Below, in pieces: positions 1 to 5,622 of a stretch of 6,846 nucleotides of DNA (position 1 is its first letter; each line of letters opens with the position of its first letter). The stretch is from DASZTV01 sp036268405. Lineage in GTDB: Bacteria; Actinomycetota; Actinomycetes; JAFAQI01. The DNA is taken from the NCBI GenBank assembly GCA_036268405.1, contig DATAUF010000018.1:1-6846 (forward strand), written 5' to 3'. Under the pieces are notes generated by a model. That model was not told the DNA's origin, did not search any database, and was given only the letters and a program-made list of their open reading frames with translations. Both the position numbers and the translations under genes were made by a program.

Positions 1-387
1 CCCTGCCTCGGGCTCGCTGAACCCTTGGCACCAGCGATCACTGCCGTCGACGATGCCGGGAAGCAACCGCTGGCGGATGTCGTCGCTGCCGTGCCGCAGG
101 ATTCCCTGCACCAGGTATCCGAGGCTCGGCCGCGGCGGTGCACCCGCCGCGGCGAGCTCGTCGTCGACGATGACCTCGTACGTCGCCGGCAGGTCGTGGC
201 CGCCGATCTGCTTGGGCCACGACAACCCGAAGAAGCCCGCGGCGTGCAGCGAACGATGCCACTCGGCCTGGCCGGCCCAGTAGTCGTCGGACGTCGATGA
301 TGCAGGTAGATCAGGAGTGTTGTCCGAGAGCCAGGTGCGCAGCCGTGACCGGAACTGCGCCTCGTCCGGCGAGTCACCGAAGTCCAA
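1..387 (-). CDS. Acyl-CoA dehydrogenase, N-terminal part (cut by left window edge)
   Basis: This is the first 129 codons of an acyl-CoA dehydrogenase, an FAD enzyme that introduces the alpha,beta double bond into acyl-CoA thioesters in the cytosol. What is visible is the N-terminal helical domain, with DFGDSPDEAQFRSRLRTWL near the start, then GFFGLSWPKQIGGHDLP and YLVQGILRHGSDDIRQRLLP. The fragment ends in the FSEPEAG flavin-domain signature exactly at the window edge. The family is normally about 380-400 aa, so roughly two thirds is missing. I chose the TTG at 387 because family members usually begin just before the (D)F..SPEEA..R segment, and because a GGGGG run lies 6 nt upstream. A TTG at 417 and GTGs at 459 and 471 are in-frame alternatives. 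The start lies inside the end of the upstream short dehydrogenase gene (14-bp overlap), implying translational coupling. I infer that the two proteins form one heteromeric enzyme. Family call is firm; substrate is unknown. Confidence 0.88.
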   Translation of the reverse strand, partial: MDFGDSPDEAQFRSRLRTWLSDNTPDLPASSTSDDYWAGQAEWHRSLHAAGFFGLSWPKQIGGHDLPATYEVIVDDELAAAGAPPRPSLGYLVQGILRHGSDDIRQRLLPGIVDGSDRWCQGFSEPEAG

Positions 388-1396
388 CGCCGGCCCCCAA
401 GCTCTGTTGAGCCCCAACTTCGTGGTCGAGCACGCGACGCAGGCTCGCGCCGACGCCACCAAGCAGATCACTCGAGACCAACGCGCGTCGGAGATAGAGG
501 TGCGCCTTGCACTCCCAGGTGTTGCCGATGCCGCCGTGCACCTGGATCGACGTCTCGCACACCATGCGCGCCGCACGGGCGCAGTAGGCCTTGGCCGATG
601 CGGCCGCCGCCAACGCATCTGCTGGGTCAAGCGCGTCAATTGCCCAGGCGGCATGCAATGCGGCGCTGCGCGAGCCCTCCATCGCGACATACGCATCGGC
701 GAGCAGATGCTGCACCGCCTGGAACGAGCCGACCGCCGCGTCGTACTGGCGACGAGTGGCGGCGTAGTCGACCGCAAGGTCGATCGCGCCACGCATCACG
801 CCTACCAGGTCCGCGGATGAGACGGCGAGGCCGAGCGCGGTCCAGCGGACGACGTCGTCGGCCGCTACCTCCCCTGCACGCTCGGCCCCACCGACCGACA
901 GCTCCACGACGACCGTGCGGCGAGTCAGGTCGACCTCGTCTGTCTGCGAGGGCGCGATCGGCACAGCCAGAAGGTCGGCGCCGTCGAGACACAGCGCGCG
1001 CTGCGCACCGCGAGAGTCGACGGCGACCGCTCGACATGCGCCGGCGAGCGCAGCGAGATCGGCGGTCAGCACGACCGTTTCCGCAACGTCGGTCGCAGCG
1101 ACACCAGCAAGCCGGCGGAGGTCGGCGGCAAGCAGCGGCCCGATGTACGCCGCGTCCGCCAGCCCTCGACCCAGCTCCTCCGCGACGAGCGCGGCTTCGA
1201 CAGCGGAGGCGAGTGGCGCTCCGTCGTCGCCTGACGTCCGCAGCTCGCGCCATCCCGCGGCGGCAATCGCGGCATCGAGTCGATCGGCACGCCCGCCGTC
1301 GTCGAGATCGGCGACCGAGGCGGGTCCCAGCTTGGCGACGACGGCAACCGCCGCATCGCGCAGCGCGCGTTGTTCGTCGGAGAGCCGGACGTCCAT
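374..1396 (-). CDS. Short acyl-CoA dehydrogenase-like protein, probable partner subunit of a heteromeric FadE pair
   Basis: A 340-aa protein of the acyl-CoA dehydrogenase fold, shorter than the usual 380-400 aa. It starts MDVRLSDEQRALRDAA, a typical family N-terminus, at an ATG 13 nt after the ligase stop. Conserved C-terminal elements are RRQYDAAVGSFQAVQH (about residues 215-230, FAD and dimer contacts) and QVHGGIGNTWE (285-295). Two hallmarks are absent: there is no SEPxAGSD signature in the reduced central beta domain, and the usual Y-E-G-T segment carrying the catalytic glutamate is replaced by SSDLLGG (about 308-314). Known actinobacterial FadE heterotetramers pair one such short subunit with a fuller one and have half the usual number of active sites. 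I infer the same here, with the overlapping downstream dehydrogenase as partner. The frame continues open upstream to about 1570 inside the ligase gene, but that part has no family similarity. Substrate is unknown. Confidence 0.88.
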   Translation of the reverse strand: MDVRLSDEQRALRDAAVAVVAKLGPASVADLDDGGRADRLDAAIAAAGWRELRTSGDDGAPLASAVEAALVAEELGRGLADAAYIGPLLAADLRRLAGVAATDVAETVVLTADLAALAGACRAVAVDSRGAQRALCLDGADLLAVPIAPSQTDEVDLTRRTVVVELSVGGAERAGEVAADDVVRWTALGLAVSSADLVGVMRGAIDLAVDYAATRRQYDAAVGSFQAVQHLLADAYVAMEGSRSAALHAAWAIDALDPADALAAAASAKAYCARAARMVCETSIQVHGGIGNTWECKAHLYLRRALVSSDLLGGVGASLRRVLDHEVGAQQSLGAGVGLR

Positions 1397-1409
1397 CAGG
1401 CTGCCGACA

Positions 1410-2924
1410 TCAGGCGGGTCGCAAGGTGTCGTCGTCGGCGCTCCATCGATCGGCGAGCGTACGGCGCAACACCTTGCCCGACGGCAGGCGAGGGATGACG
1501 TCGACCGCGACAACTGCCCGCGGATGCTTGTAGGTGGCGAGGGAGTGGACGACGAGCTGGCGGAGCTCACCGGTGGTGACCGGAGCCGCCGGGTCGATCA
1601 CGACTGCAGCGATCGGACGCTCGCCCGCCGACGGATCGGTGACACCGAACACGGCGCAGTCGAGCACCCCAATGTGGCCGTGCAGCACCGCCTCGATCTC
1701 GGCGGGCGCGACCTGGAAGCCGTTGACCTTGATCATTTCCTTGGACCGGTCGGTGAGGTGGACCCAGCCCTCTGCTTCGAGCCAGCCGACGTCACCGGTG
1801 CGATACCACTCGCCGTCAAACGCCGCGGCGGTGTCCTCCTCCGGCAGATATCCGGACATGACCGATGGGCTGCGGACCTGGATCTCGCCCGTCTCACCGA
1901 CCGGAAGCGGCTCACCGGTGTCGATGTCGACGACCCGCAGCTCGACCCCGGTCGGCGGAAGGCCGGCGGAGTCGAGCCGCCACGACGCGGGCGCACCCAC
2001 GGGATTGCACGTGATGACCGGCAGCTCGCTTGCGCCGTACGCCGGAAGCCACTGGACTCCGGTGCGCGCGGTCACTGTCTCGGCGACGCTCGGCGTGACC
2101 GGCGTCGCACCCCACATGATGTAGCGGAGCGAGGACAGGTCGTAGTCCTCGATCGAGGGATGGTTGGCCATTGCGAGTGCGATCGGCGCGACGGCCATCT
2201 CCAGCGTCATCCGCTCGGATTCGATGCGCCGCAGGATCTCGTCGAGGTCGAAGCGCGGGTGCAGCCGTACCGTCGCGCCGGCCGCCGCCGCGGTGACGAG
2301 GTTGAGCAGCCCGAGGATGTGCGAAGGCGGCGTCGCGACCTGGAACCGATCGGCATCGGTGAGCCCGAGTGCCTCGATCCAGTGGCGCACCCCGTGGCCC
2401 ATCGAGCCATGCGTGTGACGGACCGCCTTCGGAAGACCCGTAGTGCCCGAGCTGAAAACCAGCACCGCCTCGTCGGTCTCCTCGACGATCACGGCGGGCG
2501 GCGCGGCCGGCATCTCGACAGCTGCGGCGTACCACTCGCCATCGAGGTCGATCACGGCGTCAGTGCCGACTTGTTCGTGGAGCAGGTCCAGCGCCGCGCC
2601 GTCCGCGATCGCGAGCTTGGCACCGGTGATGGCGAGCGCGTGGCTCACCTCGCGCTGCTTCCAGGCCGGACTCAGCAGGACGCTCGCCGCCCCGAGCTTG
2701 CTGATCGCGTTGAAGACGATGACGAACTCCGGCCGGTTGGTCATCATCAACGCGACGCGGTCACCGGGCGCGACTCGCGACGACAGTCCAGCTGCTAGCC
2801 GGTCACTCGCCTGGTCGAGGTCTCGATAGGAGAAGTGGGCATCACCCGCGAGCAGGGCATCGCGGTCGCCGAACGTCGTCGCGGCCTCCCGCAGGCCGTC
2901 ATGCAGCAAAGACGGCGGCGTCAC
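1410..2924 (-). CDS. Acyl-CoA ligase (ANL superfamily, AMP-forming)
   Basis: A 504-aa AMP-forming ligase. It adenylates a carboxylic acid with ATP and transfers it to CoA, feeding the two dehydrogenases downstream. Motifs in order are the phosphate-binding loop FSSGTTGLPK (157-166), YGASE (296-300, the usual YGxTE region), YRTGD with D378 for ribose binding, DRSKEMIKVNGFQV (392-405) at the domain hinge, and PRLPSGKVLRR with catalytic lysine K484. Length fits the FadD/4-coumarate-CoA-ligase-like class. No signal peptide or membrane segment is seen, so it should be cytosolic. The start is the GTG at 2924, giving VTPPSLLHDGL; the frame stays open upstream to 3209 but crosses the divergent promoter and the opposite gene. 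A -10-like hexamer ends 7 nt before the GTG, so the transcript may be leaderless. The stop is 13 nt before the short dehydrogenase. The acid could be a steroid side chain, terpenoid, aromatic or branched fatty acid; sequence does not decide. Confidence 0.93.
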   Translation of the reverse strand: MTPPSLLHDGLREAATTFGDRDALLAGDAHFSYRDLDQASDRLAAGLSSRVAPGDRVALMMTNRPEFVIVFNAISKLGAASVLLSPAWKQREVSHALAITGAKLAIADGAALDLLHEQVGTDAVIDLDGEWYAAAVEMPAAPPAVIVEETDEAVLVFSSGTTGLPKAVRHTHGSMGHGVRHWIEALGLTDADRFQVATPPSHILGLLNLVTAAAAGATVRLHPRFDLDEILRRIESERMTLEMAVAPIALAMANHPSIEDYDLSSLRYIMWGATPVTPSVAETVTARTGVQWLPAYGASELPVITCNPVGAPASWRLDSAGLPPTGVELRVVDIDTGEPLPVGETGEIQVRSPSVMSGYLPEEDTAAAFDGEWYRTGDVGWLEAEGWVHLTDRSKEMIKVNGFQVAPAEIEAVLHGHIGVLDCAVFGVTDPSAGERPIAAVVIDPAAPVTTGELRQLVVHSLATYKHPRAVVAVDVIPRLPSGKVLRRTLADRWSADDDTLRPA

Positions 2925-2930
2925 GGAAAG

Positions 2931-2959
2931 ATTGTTCTCTGAAACGGAATCGGCGTCAA
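2931..2959 (-). promoter_or_regulatory. Candidate promoter of the ligase-dehydrogenase operon
   Basis: Read on the minus strand, TTGACG (2959-2954) resembles a -35 box. After a 17-nt spacer follows AACAAT (2936-2931), which matches four of six positions of TATAAT but lacks the first T. Transcription starting about 7 nt downstream would begin at the GTG start codon at 2924, so the mRNA could be leaderless. A weak AGAGAA run (2940-2935) is the only ribosome-binding candidate and lies 10 nt from the GTG. This is pattern matching only. Confidence 0.42.
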
Positions 2960-2981
2960 CGCGAGCCGCCGGTATCGTTTC
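2941..2981. promoter_or_regulatory. Imperfect inverted repeat in the divergent promoter, possible operator
   Basis: The left arm GAAACGGAATCGG (2941-2953) and the right arm CCGGTATCGTTTC (2969-2981) are inverted copies matching at 10 of 13 positions, separated by 15 nt. The outer six bases of each arm (GAAACG/CGTTTC) match perfectly. The left arm lies in the -35/-10 spacer of the minus-strand promoter and the right arm covers the plus-strand -10 box, so a bound regulator could control both directions. TetR-type repressors often do this for fad-type gene sets, but no regulator gene is in this window. A chance match of this quality in 61 bp is not negligible. Confidence 0.3.
2973..2978 (+). promoter_or_regulatory. 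Candidate -10 box of the plus-strand acyl-CoA dehydrogenase
   Basis: TATCGT fits the actinobacterial TANNNT -10 pattern and ends 7 nt before the GTG start at 2986, the spacing expected if the start codon is also the transcription start (leaderless mRNA). No convincing -35 hexamer is visible 16-19 nt upstream, which is common for such promoters. There is no Shine-Dalgarno sequence before this GTG, consistent with leaderless initiation. Confidence 0.42.
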
Positions 2982-2985
2982 CCGC

Positions 2986-4158
2986 GTGAGTGGACCCGCC
3001 CCAGAGGCTGCCGAGACACCCGCCGACGTACGCGCGGACATCATCGACAACGTCCGGCGGTTCGTCGCCCGCGAGGTCATCCCGCACGCCTCCGCGATGG
3101 AGCATGCGGATGAGTTCCCGGCCGCGATCGTCCAGCACATGCGCGAGCTCGGACTCTTCGGGATCACGATCCCTGAGGAGTACGGCGGCCTCGGGCTGGA
3201 CCTGCTCACCTACATCGGCGTCATCGAAGAGCTGTCCTACGGCTGGATGAGCCTGTCGGGCGTCGTCAACACCCACACGATGCTCGCGACGGTGCTGCTC
3301 AAGCACGGCACCGAGGAGCAGCGCAAGCAGTGGCTGCCGTCGATGGCAAGTGGGGAGAAGCGCGGCGCGCTGTCGCTGTCCGAGCCCGACGCCGGGACGG
3401 ACACCCGCAACATCTCGTGCAAGGCCGAGCTCGACGGCGACCACTACGTCATCAATGGGACCAAGGCCTGGGTGACCAACGGCGAACGGGCGTCGCTGGT
3501 GGTCCTCGCGGCGCGCACCTCAGAGGGGATCAGCGCCTTCATCGTCGAGAAGGAGCCGGGTTCGGCGTACGAAGGCATCCGGGTGAGCAAGCACGTCGGC
3601 AAGCTCGGCTACAAGGGCATCGAGACGGTCGAGATGGCCTACATCGACCATCGAGTACCCGCTGCCAACCTGGTTGGTGAGCCGGGTCGCGGACTGCCGC
3701 AGATCCTCGGCGTCCTAGAGGTCGGCCGGATCAACATCGCGGCTCGCGCGGTCGGCGTCGCGCGGGCAGCGTTCGACGCGGCGGTGTCCTACGCGCAGCT
3801 GCGGACGACGATGGGCAAGCCGATCGCCGAGCACCAGGCGATCCAGTTGAAGATCGCCGACATGGCAACCAAGCTGGAGGCGGCGCGGCTGCTCACGAAG
3901 AGCGCGGCTGAGCGGCGAATGGCCGGCCTTCGATGCGACATCGAGGCCGGGATGGCGAAGCTGTTCGCGAGCGAGACCGCGTTCGAGCTGGCGACCGATG
4001 CGATGCGGATCCACGGTGGCGTCGGCTACACCACCGAGCTCCCGGTCGAGCGCTACTACCGCGACGCGCCGTTGATGATCATCGGCGAGGGAACCAACGA
4101 GATCCAGCGAATCGTCATCGCCCGCGGCATCCTCGCCCGCGCCCGCGGCGAGATGTGA
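2986..4158 (+). CDS. Acyl-CoA dehydrogenase, complete and catalytically intact
   Basis: A 390-aa FAD-dependent acyl-CoA dehydrogenase of normal length, catalysing alpha,beta-desaturation of acyl-CoA in the cytosol and passing electrons to ETF. The N-terminal helical domain includes LGLFGITIPEEYGGLGLD. The signature LSLSEPDAGTDT (129-140) opens the flavin domain. The C-terminal domain carries IHGGVGYTTELPVERYYRD (342-360) and IGEGTNEIQR, with E368 as the expected catalytic base. An oddity is LRTTMGKPIAEHQAIQ (272 onward), where most relatives have RxQFGKPI; the arginine is kept but the Gln and Phe that normally contact FAD are Thr and Met. The start is the GTG at 2986, preceded by a -10-like TATCGT. 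An in-frame TTG at 2932 would add 18 residues but lies inside the promoter region. It is divergent from the ligase operon, so the two transcripts may be co-regulated. It could serve the same pathway on a later or different CoA ester. Substrate is not assignable. Confidence 0.94.
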   Translation: MSGPAPEAAETPADVRADIIDNVRRFVAREVIPHASAMEHADEFPAAIVQHMRELGLFGITIPEEYGGLGLDLLTYIGVIEELSYGWMSLSGVVNTHTMLATVLLKHGTEEQRKQWLPSMASGEKRGALSLSEPDAGTDTRNISCKAELDGDHYVINGTKAWVTNGERASLVVLAARTSEGISAFIVEKEPGSAYEGIRVSKHVGKLGYKGIETVEMAYIDHRVPAANLVGEPGRGLPQILGVLEVGRINIAARAVGVARAAFDAAVSYAQLRTTMGKPIAEHQAIQLKIADMATKLEAARLLTKSAAERRMAGLRCDIEAGMAKLFASETAFELATDAMRIHGGVGYTTELPVERYYRDAPLMIIGEGTNEIQRIVIARGILARARGEM

Positions 4159-4181
4159 ACCTCCCGTGAGATAACGACTGC

Positions 4182-4739
4182 ATGCACCGCGGAACCGGCA
4201 TTGCGATTGCGTTGAGTCTGGCCGCAGCCGCGGCGGGCTGCTCGAGCGGTAGCAGCGGTGGCTCAACTGCCGCACCTCCGACTACGCCGCTCACCGAGAC
4301 CTACACGCCGACCGAATCGACCGCCACAACGCGAACCTTCACGCCACCTCCGCCGACGACAGGCGCAGCCGACCTCGTGCTCGCCTCGGCGATCCGGGCT
4401 GAGCTGATTCATGCGCAGGCGCAGGTCGAGAACCTGCCCGACTCGGCGTACACGGGGTTCTACAAGGGCACGGCCTACTACGCCCTCGACCGGGATACCG
4501 GGACCTATTGGGCCGCCGGCAGCCTGCTACCCAGCAAGCATTCGCTTCGCGCGCAGGTATCCGTGCAGGACGAAGGCGGGTACCTGCTCTTCGACAAGAA
4601 GCCGGGCGCGCAGTGGCGGGTCTACAACGTCGGGCTCGAGGGCGAGCCCGACGTGACGGCCTGTCCGGTACGGCCTCCTGCTGACGTGCTCACGGTCTGG
4701 CGCTGGAAGCCGAAGAGCTGCAACCCACCGTTCCACTAG
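4182..4739 (+). CDS. Putative secreted lipoprotein of unknown function
   Basis: A 185-aa protein with a lipoprotein signal peptide: basic start MHRGTG, a hydrophobic stretch IAIALSLAAAAA (residues 7-18) and the lipobox end AAGC with C20 as the lipidation site. The Ala at -3 is less usual than Leu/Val. A low-complexity Ser/Gly/Thr/Pro linker follows (about 21-62). The remaining roughly 120 residues form a probable globular domain rich in Tyr and Trp, with YTGFYKGTAYYALDRDTGTYW as its most striking stretch (first Tyr about residue 89). Two further cysteines, C161 and C180, could form a disulfide outside the membrane. I do not recognise the family. The gene begins 23 nt after the dehydrogenase stop, so it may be cotranscribed, but no functional tie to lipid oxidation is evident. 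No clear Shine-Dalgarno sequence precedes the ATG. It ends 10 nt from the convergent permease gene. Export and lipidation are well supported; function is unknown. Confidence 0.85.
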   Translation: MHRGTGIAIALSLAAAAAGCSSGSSGGSTAAPPTTPLTETYTPTESTATTRTFTPPPPTTGAADLVLASAIRAELIHAQAQVENLPDSAYTGFYKGTAYYALDRDTGTYWAAGSLLPSKHSLRAQVSVQDEGGYLLFDKKPGAQWRVYNVGLEGEPDVTACPVRPPADVLTVWRWKPKSCNPPFH

Positions 4740-4749
4740 CGAGGTCGGC

Positions 4750-5622
4750 TCAACTGGTCACGTCGGCGTCGCTGAAGCGAGCCCACGCGAGGCCTCCCGC
4801 GATCGCGACGTAGACCACCTGCAACAGCAGGTGCTTGCCCAGCGCGGCGTAGTCGGGACCGACCCTGATCAGTGTCCCGAACGACTGCCAGTAGTGGCTG
4901 ATCAGACCCGGTTGGATTGCGTGCAGCGACGGAATCGAGTCGAGGACCAGGCTGAGTACGGCGAAGCCGAGCGTGCCGGCCATTGCGCCCATTGGGACCT
5001 CGGTCAACGTTGAGATCAGCAGGCCAACCGCGAGCAAGCCGGACAGCGACAGCCAGACGTACGTCGACACCCCGAGGATCCGCAACAGTCCCTCGCCGAC
5101 GGACACGGTCTGACCGCCGAGCAACGTGAACGAGCCGGCGCCGAAGAGCGATATCCCGGCAATGGCCGCAACGATGGCGATCGTCGCGACGGCCGCGAAC
5201 GCGTAGGCCGCGATGCCGGCGCCCTTGACCACCAACAAGCGTCCGCGGCGAACCGGCACCCCGAGCAGATAGCGCAGGGTGCCGATCTGCGCCTCGCCTG
5301 CCACCGTGTCGGCGGCGATGATGCCAACCACCACCGGCAAGAACAGGTTCAGCGTGATGAACAACGCGGTGAGGACGAGAAACAACCCGCTGTCGGTGAT
5401 TCGGTTGAGGAACATCGGTCCCCCGTCGCCTTGGCCGCCGGGCGGCGACACCTTCACCGCGATGCCGATCGCCAATGGGATCGCACCGAGCGCACCGAGC
5501 AGGATGAGGTTGCGGCGGCGCCCGAAGACGAGGCGCAGCTCGGAACGAAGCTGGCGGGCGAGCGCACCGCGCTGCCGCCGCGGGACCGCGGCGAGCCCGA
5601 CCGGCATTTCAGCGAGCGACAT
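4750..5622 (-). CDS. ABC-2 type transporter permease
   Basis: A 290-aa integral membrane protein, the membrane half of an exporter whose ATPase is encoded directly upstream. I count six hydrophobic segments: about residues 39-56, 80-103, 135-160, 185-205, 215-235 and 270-287. The cytosolic N-terminus is basic (RRQRGALARQLRSELRLVFGRRR). Between the second and third segments sits the ABC-2 permease pattern ADTVAGEAQIGTLRYLLGVP followed by RRGRLLVVK, the usual coupling region. The ATG at 5622 is chosen because GGGAGAGGG lies 5 nt upstream. A second ATG at 5607, one base after the ATPase stop, is a weaker alternative. With the chosen start the gene overlaps the ATPase by 14 nt, implying coupling. 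Such permeases usually work as dimers with two ATPases. Likely roles are export of a peptide, lipid or drug, or service to the LolA-like protein upstream; the substrate cannot be told. Confidence 0.9.
   Translation of the reverse strand: MSLAEMPVGLAAVPRRQRGALARQLRSELRLVFGRRRNLILLGALGAIPLAIGIAVKVSPPGGQGDGGPMFLNRITDSGLFLVLTALFITLNLFLPVVVGIIAADTVAGEAQIGTLRYLLGVPVRRGRLLVVKGAGIAAYAFAAVATIAIVAAIAGISLFGAGSFTLLGGQTVSVGEGLLRILGVSTYVWLSLSGLLAVGLLISTLTEVPMGAMAGTLGFAVLSLVLDSIPSLHAIQPGLISHYWQSFGTLIRVGPDYAALGKHLLLQVVYVAIAGGLAWARFSDADVTS

Noticed and set aside
374..459. Possible frameshift fusing the two dehydrogenase genes into one broken gene
   Set aside because: The upstream protein has its own complete C-terminal domain and the downstream one begins with a normal N-terminal domain, so these are two genes overlapping by a few bases.
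598..1533. Second long plus-strand frame, extremely Arg/Pro-rich
   Set aside because: The composition is that of a frame shadow of the minus-strand dehydrogenase gene; there are no motifs and no start signal.
915..2798. A 627-codon open frame on the plus strand opposite the ligase and short dehydrogenase genes
   Set aside because: It is Arg/Asp/Ser-rich with no recognisable domain and lies opposite two genes with full family motifs. Long antisense frames are expected in high-GC DNA.
2932..2985. TTG start at 2932 for the plus-strand dehydrogenase
   Set aside because: It would add 18 residues not seen in the family and sits upstream of the -10-like box next to the GTG at 2986.
2925..3209. Ligase start far upstream on the minus strand (open frame reaches 3209)
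   Set aside because: The extension is antisense to the start of the divergent dehydrogenase, covers the promoter region and has no similarity to ligase N-termini.
4720..4790. Terminator between the convergent lipoprotein and permease genes
   Set aside because: Only 10 bp are non-coding. The one nearby hairpin (TCGCTGAAGCGA) has a 4-bp stem and no T run.
4750..5607. Permease starting at the ATG at 5607
   Set aside because: It lies one base past the ATPase stop and is possible, but the ATG at 5622 has a much better ribosome binding site at the right spacing.
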